Origin: a virus
IMG/VR virus record: IMGVR_UViG_3300030333_005542
Location: 1-30,605 of that record
Length of the DNA stretch: 30,605 nt
Strand: one strand, 5' to 3'
Shown: positions 3,908 to 17,900 of the stretch, one piece after another
Position numbering within the stretch: the first letter of the stretch is position 1
Layout: every line of letters begins with the position of its first letter
The notes under the pieces: model-generated
Told to the model about the DNA's origin: nothing
The model's database searches: none
Seen by the model: only the letters and a program-made list of their open reading frames with translations
Position numbers and translations under genes: made by a program

Positions 3908-5905
3908 ATGCCATTAGCTAATTTTTCTAACTTGGATTTTGACCAAGTTAAGTCAACTTTACAAGAATATCTCAAATCTAACTCGAATTTCACAGATTAT
4001 GACTTCGAGGGATCTAACCTGTCAACAATTTTAGACGTTTTAGCATATAATACCTACATTACTTCATACAATGCCAACATGGTAACGAATGAAGTCTTCA
4101 TTGATACCGCAACTTTAAGAAAAAATATTGTTTCATTAGCAAGAAATATAGGTTATACACCCCGTCCAAGACAAGCAGCAAGAGCAACTATATCTTTCTT
4201 TGTTGATACTGGTTCAGTTTCTCCTCCACCTGCTTCTTTGACCCTTAAAAAGGGTCCAGTGGCAGCATCAACTGGTTCTTTTGGTGGACAATCCTTTATT
4301 TTTTCAATTTTAAGTGATATTACGGTTCCTGTTCTTGATGGAATTGCAACTTTTGATGATATTGAGATTTATGAAGGAACATTATTAACACAAACTTATA
4401 CATATTCTGCAAGAATTCCAAATCAAAAGTTTATTTTACCAAATATTGGTGTTGATACTGATTTGATCACAGTTACGGTAAATCCAACTGAAGCTTCTGC
4501 CACAGAAACAAAATATAATTCACAAAATAGTCTTTTTGATGTAAAATCTGACTCAAAAGTTTATTTTTTACAAGAAATTGAGGATGAAAGATATGAAATA
4601 TTCTTTGGAGATGGAATTTTTGGAGAAGCACTAGAAGATGGTAATTTTATCACAATTAATTACATAACTTCTAATGGTGATTCTGCAAATGGGGTAAGTT
4701 CTTTCAATTTTTCAGGAAGAATTCAATATACACGCAATGCAACCACTTATAATGTAACAACTGGCATTTCTTTACTTACAACTGGTATAACTGCTTCTGG
4801 TGGTGAGACAATTGAGTCGGTAGAGTCGGTTAGAAAGTTTGCTCCAAGAATTTATGCTTCACAAAACAGAGCAATTACAGCAAATGATTATGAATCATTA
4901 ATTCCAGCAAGAATTTATCCAGAAACAGAGTCAATTTCTGTTTTTGGAGGTGAAGATCTTGTTCCTCCTCAATATGGAAAGGTCTTTATTAGCATAAAAC
5001 CAAAAACTGGCGATTTTCTTCCAAATTTAGTTAAAGAACAATTAAAATTAAAATTGAAAAAGTATGCAGTAGCAGGAATTGTTCCCGAAATACTTGATTT
5101 GAAGTATCTTTATCTTGAAGTTGATTCAAAAGTTTATTTTAATTCAAATCTTGCAGAATCTGCAGAATCTGTTTCTAGTCTTATTCAAAATAATGCTAAT
5201 AAGTATGCAGAATCGACAGAAATGAATAAGTATGGTGCTAGGTTTAAATATAGTAAGTTTTTATCTCTTATTGACAATAGTAATGAATCTGTAACTTCTA
5301 ATATTACAACAATTAATATGAGAAGAGATTTGAGAGTTGTATTAAATTCTTTTGCAGAATATTCTATTGGTTTTGGTAATGAATTTTATATTAAGAGAAT
5401 GAGTGGATATAATATCAAATCATCTGCATTTAGAATTGCTGGAATAATAGATGATGTTTATATTTCAGATATTCCTAATACAAATAAATTAAATGGATCT
5501 TTATTTTTATTCACTGTTCCTTCAATCGATTCTCAATCTCCAAAAATTGTTAAAAGAAATGTAGGGACTATTAATTATAAACAAGGAGTTATTACTCTTA
5601 ATCCAATTAATGTCCAATCTGGAATGCTTAAAGATGGTCAAACTATTATTGAAATTTCAGCATGTCCTCTTTCTAATGATGTTATTGGATTACAGGATCT
5701 TTATTTGCAGCTAGATATTAATAACAGTAACTTTGAAATGGTTGTTGATGAAATTGCTTCTGGATTAGATCCTTCTGGTTCTAATTACATTACTTCTTCA
5801 AGTTATGCAAACGGCAGTTTAGTGCGTCCTGGTGGACGTAATGTTGCTGCAACAGGAGGATCTGCTATAGCTCCTACTACAACTACATCAACTACATCCT
5901 ACTAA
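3908..5905 (+). CDS. gp6: baseplate wedge protein gp6
   Basis: The 665-aa protein is close to T4 gp6 in length. The N-terminus (ANFSNLDFDQVKSTLQEYLK, then FTDYDFEGSNLSTILDVLAY) is the standard cyanophage gp6 opening, and the Baseplate_J-like core includes NEVFIDTATLRKNIVSLARN (about 59-78) and ARKFAPR/ITANDYESLIPARIYPE (about 310-340). gp6 forms the ring that joins the wedges and, with gp25 and the gp7-position protein, the conserved baseplate core. The C-terminus is an unusual low-complexity tail, GGSAIAPTTTTSTTSY, absent from what I recall of T4 gp6. It is co-transcribed with gp25 (2-nt gap) and lies 18 nt before the giant gene. No Shine-Dalgarno. Confidence 0.95.
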   Translation: MPLANFSNLDFDQVKSTLQEYLKSNSNFTDYDFEGSNLSTILDVLAYNTYITSYNANMVTNEVFIDTATLRKNIVSLARNIGYTPRPRQAARATISFFVDTGSVSPPPASLTLKKGPVAASTGSFGGQSFIFSILSDITVPVLDGIATFDDIEIYEGTLLTQTYTYSARIPNQKFILPNIGVDTDLITVTVNPTEASATETKYNSQNSLFDVKSDSKVYFLQEIEDERYEIFFGDGIFGEALEDGNFITINYITSNGDSANGVSSFNFSGRIQYTRNATTYNVTTGISLLTTGITASGGETIESVESVRKFAPRIYASQNRAITANDYESLIPARIYPETESISVFGGEDLVPPQYGKVFISIKPKTGDFLPNLVKEQLKLKLKKYAVAGIVPEILDLKYLYLEVDSKVYFNSNLAESAESVSSLIQNNANKYAESTEMNKYGARFKYSKFLSLIDNSNESVTSNITTINMRRDLRVVLNSFAEYSIGFGNEFYIKRMSGYNIKSSAFRIAGIIDDVYISDIPNTNKLNGSLFLFTVPSIDSQSPKIVKRNVGTINYKQGVITLNPINVQSGMLKDGQTIIEISACPLSNDVIGLQDLYLQLDINNSNFEMVVDEIASGLDPSGSNYITSSSYANGSLVRPGGRNVAATGGSAIAPTTTTSTTSY

Positions 5906-5923
5906 GATAGAAAAAACTATAAA

Positions 5924-8900
5924 ATGTCTACAAAAAGAATTCAGCTTAATAACGTTGTTCAAAATCAGCTTCCTGGATATGTTAGATCCAACTATCCATT
6001 GGTTGCTGAATTTTTAAAGTCATATTATCAGGGACAGGAATATCAAGGTGGTCCAATTGATTTAGTTAATAATATTGATCAATATACTAAAGTTGATGAA
6101 CAAGTTGGTCTTACTGAATATGTTGGATTGGGTGCTTCTGTAGGTGTTTCTAATGATACAATTCAAGTTGATATGCAAAAAAATCCAACAGGAACGTTGG
6201 GTTTTCCAGATTCATATGGATTGATAAAAATTAATGATGAGATTATTACATATACTGGAATAACTACTTTTGCTTTTACTGGATGTATTAGAGGATTTGT
6301 TGGTGTTAGTTCATATCAAAGTGATACTAATCCTGAAGAATTAGTATTTAAATCTACAACTGCACAAAAACATGATAAAGGGACTAGCATACAAAATTTA
6401 AGTTCTCTTTTTCTTAAAGAATTTTTAGTTAAAACAAAACATCAACTTACACCTGGATTTGAAAAAAGAAAATTTTCCGAAGATCTTGATCAAAATCTTT
6501 TTATAAAACAAGCAAAAGATTTTTACTTAAGTAAAGGAACTGATAGAGGTTTTGAGATTTTATTCAAATCTTTATATAATGAAAATGTAAAAATTATAAG
6601 ACCTTCTGAGTTTCTTTTTACACCCTCTAATGCAAATTATCAGGTTACAAAGGACTTTGTTGTAGAACCAATATCTGGTGATCCAATGAACTTGGAATTA
6701 TCAACATTATTCCAAGATCCATATGAAGATAATAATATTGAGAGAGCATATGCTCCTATAACACATGTTGAGGCTATCAATGTTAGTGCAGGAAATACAT
6801 TTTATAAATTAAGTATTGATGCAGGATATAACAAAGATTCTAGAGTGGAAGGGTCTATATATGGAACTTTTTTAACTAGTCCAAGAACTAGATTAATTGG
6901 AGAAGTTGGTGCAGGTATTAGTGTTATTGATGTAGATTCAACTGTTGGATTTGGAACTACTGGAGAATTGCATTTTAAATATATTGACAATACTGTAGGA
7001 ATATCTTCATATACATCAAAAAGTTTAACTCAATTTTTTGGACTTAGTGGAATTGGTAAAACTATACTAAGTGGTGAGACTATTGGTATTAATACTTTTG
7101 CATATGGAAAATCTGTTATTGATCAAGATGAAACTATTGAAGTAAGAATTACATCAGTTATTGATACTTTTGATTATGATAATAGTAATTGTCTTTTTGA
7201 GGCGGATGATACTGTAAAAATTAAAACTTTAGGAATTGGAGATACTGGGTATAAAATTAGAGAATGGTTTTATAATATATCTCCTGTATATGAAGTTGAC
7301 AGCATTACCCTTCAAGATAGTTCTGACTGGACATATGAAATAATTTTAACTACAGATCACGACTTTAAATTGGGTGATAAATCTGTTGCTATTTTGGTTG
7401 GTAGTGATGGTAGAAATTTACCAGTATCTGATATAACGCAATTAACTTCTGCGCGTGGATTTATTATAAGGGGTCAGGGAGAAATTGATACTTCTTTAAA
7501 ATATACAGTTGAAAGGCAAATTTTAAAAGCAAATGCAATTAATTTTCCTGAAGCATCAAATTATTCTACAAATATACAAAATGTATATAAAGAAAAAAAT
7601 ACACAAAAATTACTTGTAACATCCCCATCCATCCCCACTTATGGTTCTCAAGCACTTGGAGTTAATGATGGAAAAATTATTTTTAGTGGAAGTTTTTCAG
7701 GTGATGAATTTGAAATTGTAACTAACTCAACAACAACTCCATCTGGAGTCCCCATTTTCGATCATGGATTATATACTGGTGATGCTGTTTATTATACACC
7801 ACAGATAGTTAATGATGCATATGTAGATCCTACAAGTGGATCATCACTTGACAATTTTGTTATTAAATCATCTTTAATGGATGAGGGTTTATATTTTGTA
7901 AAGAGAGTAAACAAAACTACAGTTAAATTTGCAAAAAGTGGTTCTAATCTTTATAATGGCAAATTTATTAATATTGATACTGATGGATCAAGGACTGGTA
8001 TTGTAACTGATAATAAAATATCCCCATACAAATTTAATAATAAGACTTTACAATCTCAGAAACTTGTAAGAGAAATTTCTCCCCCTGTTAATAGTGGATC
8101 TGTTAGTGAAACTGTTCCTGGACGTACTGGTATATTAGTAAATGGTGTAGAAATATTAAATTATAAATCTTTTGATCAGGTTCATTATGGAAAACTTACA
8201 GGTATAGATGTTCTTTCTGGTGGAAGAAACTATGACGTAATTAATCCACCATTTGTACATATTAAAGATTCTGTTGGTAGTGGAGCTACTGGATATGCTG
8301 CTGTATCTGGAATACTAAAAGACATTAGAATTATTGATACTGGATTTGATTATCAAGAAACACCTACGGTAAAAATTACTGGTGGAAATGGATCAGGTGC
8401 TCGTGTATCTGTAAATATGGAATCTGTAGATCATTCTGTTTCCTTTGAGGCAGATTCTCCTAGAGTGGGTCTTGGAACAACTGGTGTTTTAGCTTCTACA
8501 ATTGGATTCACTACTTATCATAAGTTTAAAAATGCAGAGCAAGTTGTATATATTACAAATAATCAAGAAGTTGTTGGTGGATTAACTACTAGTGCAACTT
8601 ATTATGCTGCGCTTGTTGGAACTGGTGGAACTACAATAAGACTTCATAAAGATGAAGCAGGTGTTCTTGCAGGAATTAATACAATTACTTTAACTTCTAA
8701 AGGTATAGGAAAGCAATTTATAAAGTCAACTGAAAAAAAATCCATAGTTGAATCTATTAATATAATTTCAGGTGGAACTGGATATCAAAACAAAAAAAGA
8801 ACCACTGTTCCTGCAGGTATAAACACAGCTTTAAATCAAATAAAGATTGAAAATCATGATTACGAATCTGGAGAGATTGTTACATATACTTGTGATGGAA

Positions 8901-11900
8901 CTCCAATATCAGGACTTACTACCTCTACTGATTTTTATGTAACTAAAGTAGATAATGATAATTTTAAATTATCAAGTGTTGGGATAGGAAGTACGGCTAG
9001 TGATTTTTATCATAAAACAAAACAATATAGATCTTTTTCTAGTATTGGTGTAGGAACTCATATTTTTAATTATCAAGATATTAGTGTAAATATTAGTGGA
9101 GATGTTGGTATTAATTCAGTAGGATCTGAAACTTTTGAACTTAAAGTTCAACCAATAATCAGAGGTGAAATAACATCTGTTCATTTATCAAATAATGGTG
9201 TTGGATATGGTGCATCTGAAATTATTAATTTTATTAGAGAACCAGAAGTAACTTTATTATCTGGATCTAATGCACAATTAACACCCATCATTAATCCTGA
9301 AGGTAAACTTAGTGAAGTTATTGTAGAAAATAAAGGTAGTAACTACAATTCACCTCCAAATTTACAAATAAATGGTGATGGAATAGGTGCTGTTATAACA
9401 CCTATTCTAAAAGTAGTTGATCTTAATGGGAATGCTTCATCAGTCGGTATTGGAACCACTATTAATTATGTTTTAGATAGTGTTAATATAATTCATGGAG
9501 GATCTGGATATTCTAGAGATAATACATCCATTGATGTTGTGAATTCTGGAACTGACTGTAAAGTAAGATCTAATATTCAAAAATGGAATGTTAATTTATT
9601 TGAGAAATATTATCAGACTGAACAAATTACTGATGATGATGGAATTATATGTGATGGTAACTTTGATCTTCAGTATAGTCACTTATATGCCCCTAGAAAA
9701 TTAAGACAAACAATTTATGCTACCAATCAAGAAGGAAAATCTTTATATGGTGAACCAGATTTAAAAAAGGTTAATGGGCAAGAAGTTATATCCGACAACC
9801 ATTCTCCAATAATTGGTTATGCATATGATGGTAACCCAATTTATGGTCCATATGGTTATATTAAGAAAGCAGGTGGTACAGTAACTCAGATGAAATCTGG
9901 GTATATTGAAGAAGCTGTCCTTAAGGAAAATAGACCACCTTTAAGTGTTTTTCCTGCAGGATTTTTTACGGATGATTATACTTATAAAGCAGTAAGTGAT
10001 GAAACTGTTCTTGATGAAAATAATGGAAGATTTTGTGTTACTCCACAATTCCCATCTGGAACTTATGCTTATTTTGCGACTATTGATGATTCTGGTTCAG
10101 AGCAGGGAGGACAATTTAATACTTATAAATTGCCAGTATTCCCTTATTTAATAGGTAAAAATTATTATTCGGCTCCAAATCAGTTTAATTTCTTAGTCTC
10201 TTCAAATCAAGATAATTATAAACTGCAAGGTAGTAAATGGGGTAGAGTTACAACTCCATATAATTTAATTCATGCTGATGAAGTATATTATCCATATATT
10301 CCATTACCTAATAAATTATCACAAACAATAGATATTGTTGCAACGAAACCAGGTTTTGTTGATAGTATTGGAATTGAGACTGGTGGTAAAAATTATAAAA
10401 TGGGGGATAAGGTAGTATTTAATAATACTGGTACTAAGGGAATGAATGCTGGTGCTAGAGTTTCATTACTTAAGGGAAAACCTGTAAGTAGTGTAAGTGC
10501 TGCAACTAGTAGTATAACAAGTGTTGAAATATACCCTTCAAGTCAAAAAGGGATTTATAGTATTGTTTCTACAGAACCTCATAATTGGGTTAATCTTGAT
10601 ATTATTACGGTTACTGGATTATCTACAACTTCTTCAGAAATTGGAGGAATTTATAATGCTGGAATAACTTCTACTAAACTTAATGTAGTTGGATTAGGAA
10701 CTACTGCAGTTGCTATAGGAACGGATGGTGTTACTGGTATAGTAACTCATTTTGATGTTCGTGGAGATTTATCAAAACTTCAATCCAATGATCTTCTTGG
10801 AATTGGAACAGAAACTATAAAGGTATTAAATATAGAACCTCTTCTTTCAAGAATTAGAGTTTTAAGAGCTGTTAATGGAGTTACAGGAGTTTCTCATACA
10901 GTAACAACTGAAATTCTTGAAAAACCTAGAAGACTTACTATTAATTCTGGATTTAGTTCAGATTATGAATATAGAGTAAATAATCAAATTTATTTCAATC
11001 CATCTGATTCAGTGGGATTGGGTACAAGATCTGGGGTTGGTATTGGAACTACAATTGCATTTAGTAATCCTGGAATTGGTATAACTCAGAAGTTTATTCA
11101 AACAAAAGCAATTTATATTCCTGATCATGGATTAAAGACAGGTGATAAACTAACTTATTCTCCTAATGGTGGAACTGGTCTTAATGTTAGATGGGATGGA
11201 TCAGATGCTGTTGATACGGGTATATCAACATTTACAGATGGCCAAACACTTTATGCTGGAGTTATCACAGAAGACTTAATAGGTATATCCACTGTTAAGG
11301 TAGGTTTAGGTAGTACGGGTACTTTTGTCGGTATTGCAAGCACACAGAGAGGTAGTACAACTGTATTCTTCTCTGGACTTGGTACTGGTGTTTATCATAG
11401 CTTCAAGACTAATTATGATGTAATTACTGGAGAAATTCGTAGAACAACTGCCACGGTTTCAACTGGTCAAAGTCATGGTTTATTGAATTATGAAAACGTT
11501 TATATGAATGTAGTTTCTGGTCTTGTAACGACTGTAACCGTTAAGTATAATGATTATAATAGGAGAATTATAATTGATCCAAAATCATTTACTGCTGCAG
11601 GAGTTAATACTACTACTAATGCAATTACAATAACTGATCATGGATATAAAACAGGAGATAAAATCATTCATACCGCATCTAGTCCTGTTGGTGGTTTAGA
11701 TGATAATGGAATTTATTATATTGTAAAAATTGATTCTAATAGGTTTAAATTAAGTCAAACTGAATATGATTCTAAAGAATCTAAACCAGTGGTTGTTGGT
11801 TTAGGGAGCACTTCTGCAGGAACAATAAATCCAATTAATCCATCAATAAAAGTATATAAAAATTCTGTAGTTGAATTTAATCTTTCTGATAGTTCATTAG

Positions 11901-14900
11901 GATATGTTTCACAATCCACTAGTTATCCAGCATTTGCTTTAAATTTCTATACTGATAAAAATTTAACACAACAGTGGAGTACCTCTCCAGAATCTTTAAC
12001 CTTTAATGTTACAAGAAATGGGACTGTGGGAGTAACAACTGATGCTAAAGTATCTTTAGCAGTTACCAAAGATATTCCAGAAACACTATATTATACTTTA
12101 GACCCTATTATCGAAGGTACAATACCCACTGTAAAAAGAGAAGTAATTGTTGATTCTGAAGTTATTTCTGGAAATGAAATAGAACTATCTGAGAGTGATT
12201 TTAATGGAAAGCATAGAGTTACAATAGGTGGTACAAATCAATTTGAATATACTTTAAGAGAACCTCCAGAAAGGCTTTCTTATGGAACAACTTCCTTTGT
12301 ATCTTATGAAACTGATAGTCCAACTGCGTATGGTGCTATTTCTAATTTTGAAATAACTGATCGTGGAAAAAATTATTATTCACTTCCTGGAATTTCAACA
12401 ATTAATAGTGAATTAGGTAGTAGTGCTATTATTGAAGCAAAAAGTACTTCAATAGGAAAAATTAAAAAAGTAAAAGTTAAGGATATTGGATATGATTTCC
12501 CATATGATAGTACAATAAAACCAGATACTGCATTACCGCAGATTATTAAGATAGATGCTTTAATGTCTCTTGAATCTGTTGGAATAACTTCTTTTGGAAG
12601 AGGATATATTTCTGCACCAGATTTAATTCTTATTGATGGAAAAACTAATAAACCAGTCTTAGATGCTGATTTAAAATATACATTAGGAAATCCTAATATA
12701 GAAATTTTAAACAATACTAAGGGTGTTAGTAATGCACCTGCTAAAATTATTACTGATAGAAATAGTAATGGTATTGGAATTGCTACTGTTGGATTTAATA
12801 CAGAAAATTATGACGTAACAGTAGAACTATCTGTTGGATTTAGTACTGCCACTACTTTCCCAATTGCAGTTGGTGATAAAGTATTTGTAGAAGGTGTTAG
12901 TGTAGGAATTGGTACATCATTTAAAGGATATAATTCTAAGGATTATGATTATGAACTCTTTACCATAACAGCAGTTGATGAAAATTATGGTGGTATTGGA
13001 ACTGTTACATACAATCTTTCTGATTACTTTATAGGATTAGCTCCTGGAACTTCAGCTGGTGCATTTGATTTTGTTAATTCTTCTGGAAGAATTGTTCCTG
13101 AGAAGTTTATGCCAACTTTTGATATTAAATTAAAACCTAATGATTTTGCTAAAGGTGAGGTAGTTGAAGGATCAATTAGTAGCACTAGAGGAACTGTTCA
13201 AAATTGGAATCCAAATACAGGTATTTTAAGAGTTACTAATACTGATGGATTTGTAACTAATGATGTTTTGAAAGGGTTGAGTTCTGGAACTCAAGGACTT
13301 GCTTCATCTATAAAAACTTTTGATTCATATATTAAACTAAATGCAACTTCTAGGGTAGAAAAAGGACACGAAACTGATTCTGGATATCTTAATACCAATT
13401 TACAAAGAGTTCAGGATAGTGATTATTATCAAAATCTTTCATACTCTATAAGCTCTAGAGTTGATATGGAAACATGGAATGATCCTGTTTCTTCTTTAAA
13501 TCATACAATAGGATTTAAGAAATTTTCTGATTATCAGTTAGAATCAACTGCTTCTGTTAGAGTTGGATTATCTACAGAATTATCTGATGTTGCTGCAGTT
13601 AATGACATATATTCTACTGGTAATTTAAATTGTGTATATGATTTTGATTTGGTAACCGAGAATGCTTTACAAGTTAATGTAGATGATGCAGTCTCAGACG
13701 AAATAACCTTCTCAAATAGAATACTACAAGATTATACCGAATCTGTTGGAAATAGGGTTGTATCAATAGATGACTTTAGTGGAACATTTAATAGCAATCC
13801 AAGAGCAACTAGATTTAGCACTGTTGCTAGATGGACATTAGCAGAAAGAAGAGCAGTAAAATATTTTACATATGTTAGAGATAAAAGATATGGTGGTCAA
13901 AGACAATTTATGATTGTTGATATTATTCATGATAGTAATTTTGGATATATTAATCAATACGGAAGAGTTGAGACAACTTATGAACAAGGTGATTTTGATT
14001 TTGCTATTTCTGGTAATGATGGAATATTAAACTTCTATCCACAAAAATATTCTGTTAATGATTATTTTGTTTCTAGTATTTCCTACAATCTTGATGATAA
14101 TTTATTGAGTGTTGGTAGTACTGTAATTGGTAGAACTTTAATTGATTCTGAAAGTGTTACAATTGGTACTGGAACAGGTACAACAACAATTGTAGGTATT
14201 GCAAGTACTTATAGGTCTGCCAAAGTAATTATTAATATTAATCCTGACATTAGTGGTAAAGAGCATGAATATAATCAATTAAATATCATCCATAATGGTG
14301 ATGAAGTTGATTTGATGGAATATGGTAGATTGACTACTGTTAACGATCCAGATTCTATTAATGGTTTAGGAACTTATCGTGGTTATATTGATGGAACAGA
14401 ATTAAAAGTTGATTTTATTGCCAATTCAAATGTTGGTATAGGAACAACTGGTGTTATTAATACTATTCTTGTTGGTATGGCAGATTCTGCTTATACTGGT
14501 ATTGGAACAGTTGATCTTAAACATGCAAGATTAGAATCTAGAACAACAGCAATTGATTCCTCATCTTCTCCTGGTGTTACTACTGTTAGTCAGTGGCCAG
14601 TTGAATATGAAGCTGGTTATGGAGTTATTCAGGTTACTGACGCTACAAATCAAGTCTATGAAATGTTTGAGTTTGCTGCTATCACTGATTACGTATCAGA
14701 TACTTCAACAGAAACCTATGATATAGAATTTGGTAATGTTGCATCTGGAGTTTCTCCTAGTGGACTTGGAACATTCGGAACAAAAGTATCTTCTGCAGGA
14801 ACTGTTTCATTACTCTTTACTCCCGTAGCAAGTATTAATACGCAAGTTAATGTATACTTAAATGCTCAAAGAATTCAGGATGATACTAAGGATACTATTA

Positions 14901-17900
14901 GTTTTAATAATGGAGCCATAGAAAGTGGATTTGGTGAATATACTGGAACTGAAAGTGCTGTATTAAGAGCATTTGGATTATCACATCAAACTGATCCAAT
15001 TTTCAGAAAACCATTTGATGGTAGTAGTACTGGTGTTTTAAATTTAGATACCAATTCTATCAATCTTCCAAATCATTTCTTTGTTACTGGTGAAGAGCTT
15101 GTTTATACTAATCCTGGTAGTGGTTATACTATGGCAATTGGAGTAGCAAGCACTGATGGATTTGTTGGTGTTGGTACAACTACTTTATTACCAAGTAAAG
15201 TATTTGCCGTTAAGATTGATGATGAAACCATTAAGCTTGCAGAAAGTGCTGCTAAGGCACTTCAGACCGTCCCAGAGGTGGTTGATCTTACAAGTGTGGG
15301 TATTGGAACCTCTCACTGTTTTAATGCTATTAATCAGAATAAGAAAGCACTAGTTACTTTAGATAATATTATTCAATCTCCCATCGTATCTACTTCTGTA
15401 ACCACACATTTAGCAGACATTGTATATACTACTTCTGATCTTATTGAATTTGCAGGAATTACTTCATTCTATGGTGGTGATTTGATTCAGATTGGTAATG
15501 AAATTATTAGAATTGATGCATTGGGTATTACTGGAAATCCAAATCTTATAAGAGTTAGAAGACCTTGGGCAGGAACTACTTTAGCAGGATATGGGACAGG
15601 TACTTTAGTCACTAAGGTAGATGGTAATTATAATATTGTTGATAATACAATACATTTTGTAGAAGCACCTTATGGTAATGTTCCTTTAAGTACGTCTACA
15701 AACGCACCTGATTCAAGAGATTGGGTAGGGATTGCAACTGGGTCTAGTTTTGAAGGAAGAATATTTATGCGTTCTGGTATTCCTGATACTGCAAATGAAC
15801 CATATTATAGAAATTATGTTTTTGATAGTTTATCTGCTCAATTTACAGGAAAGAAATCTGAGTTTGTTTTAAAATCTGATGGATCTAATGTTTCTGGAAT
15901 TGTTACAGATACTGCTATTGTTCTTATTAATGATGTATTCCAAACTCCAGGATCAACCAATGAGTTTACAATAACAGAAGATTCTACTGTTGGTGTTACA
16001 ACAATTTCATTTACTGGAACAGCAAGTTCTACAACTGATGTAAATGTTGGTAATTTACCTAAAGGTGGAATAATAGTCTCTGTTGGTTCTAGTGAAGGAT
16101 TTGGATATCAACCTTTAGTTGCTGCTGGTGGAACAGTCACTGTTGCTGCTGGTGGAACCATTAAATCTATTAGTATTGGTAATACTGGTTCTGGTTATAG
16201 AGCAGGTATTCAAACGGTTAATGTTGGTATACAAACTCTAAGTAGAGTTGGTACAAATGTAATTGGAATAGGAACAGCACAAATTACAACTGGACATATT
16301 ACAGGAATTGCTGTTACTAATGCAGATCATATTTTCTATTCACCTAGAAAAGTTGCAAATGTTGGATACAGTTCAGTTACTGGTATTTCTACAATAACAA
16401 CTCAAACTGATCATGGATTATCATCTGGTGATGAAGTAGTATTATCAGGTATTGCATTTACTTGTGATTACTCTCCTAGAATTGGTATTCATACTGCGGT
16501 CTATGATAATGTTTCTGGTATTATGACAGTTACGACTGCTGTTGGTCATGGATTATCAACCAGTGGACAGAAGAGTGTTGTTATCTTTACTGGATTAGCA
16601 TTTACATGTGGTTTAGATGGTGGAGCATCCACTCATTACTATCCAAGAGGTCAAGATCCTGCATATCACACAGCAGTTAAGATTACTAAGGATGGTACTA
16701 AGAAAACCATAACAAATGCAGTTTATAATCCTACTACAGGTATTATGACTTGCACATCTGCTAGTCATGGAATCTCTAATGGTGATAAAGTTAAATTTGG
16801 ACTTAATTCATTAACATTTACTTGTGATAAAGATGATCATGCTACTTCACACACTTATCCTAGAGAATCAGATACTATTGCTGGTAAGTGGATAACTGTT
16901 TCTAACGTAACTACAAATACTTTTAGAGTTAATGTCCTTCCAATAGCACCTTCTACTAATACAGGAATTCACACTTTTGTTAGCGCACTTGCTGATGGAC
17001 TTACTCATAATGATGGAGATATTGCAATTGATGTAGGATATGCTGCTAATGGAGATCAGTTTACTCATCAGTTTGTATCTGCTACTTCTGGTGCTGTAGT
17101 TGCTGGTGGGTCTTATGCACATAGGTATGTGGGTTCTACTTCTGGTGCTGTAGTTGCTGGTGGTAACTATGCTCACACATTTGTTAGTGCTACTGCTGGT
17201 GGTGTAACTGTTACTGGAATAGGCACTACAACCCCTACAGATGCTACCTACGATGCTTCAACGGGTGATTTAGTACTAACTATACCTTCACACTCTTATT
17301 CAACTGATGATACGGTTGGAATTTCTACTAATGCTATAACATTTAAGTGTGCATTTGATAGATATACTTCTAATCATGCATATCCTCGTAATACGGATCC
17401 TATAATAGGAATAACTACCGCAATTACTTCTAAGACTGCCGATACAATTACTATTAACGTTGGTATGTCTACTTTGGTTAGTTACAATGTTTCTGATGCA
17501 ACTTACAACCCAGATCAAGGCGAACTTACATTAACTATTGGTAGTCATAGTTTACGTGGACCAAGTTACTATACAGTAACAGATGCTGAGTATAGTCCAA
17601 CAACTGGTATTATGACTTGTACTGTTGGATCGGGTGTTACCTTATCAAGTGGAGAGAAGATTAGGTTTGCTTATGATTCTTTAACCTTTACTTGTGCTAA
17701 GGATGGACATGCAACAAATCATACTTATCCAAGATCTGGTGCTGGTGGTACAGCAGATGCTGTAGGTGCTAGATGGCTACCAATTTCTGGTGTAACTACT
17801 AATCAGTTTGAGGTTCAGGTTTTAGATACTATTCCTTCATCAAATACAGGTGTTCATACCTTTGTTTCAGCAACTACAGGTGGACTTATTGTTGCTGGTG

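Noticed and set aside
12376-12714. 112-codon minus-strand frame inside the giant gene
   Set aside because: Completely inside a conserved plus-strand coding region, no start signals; typical shadow in AT-rich repetitive DNA.
15156-15353. Plus-strand 65-codon frame in another phase of the giant gene
   Set aside because: Leu-rich out-of-phase shadow of GTT/ACT-rich codons; the main frame is continuous and conserved in type.
16868-17518. Minus-strand Ser/Asn/Ile-rich frames opposite the Cys/His repeat block
   Set aside because: Composition is what reverse reading of Gly/Thr/Val-rich repeats produces; no independent signals.
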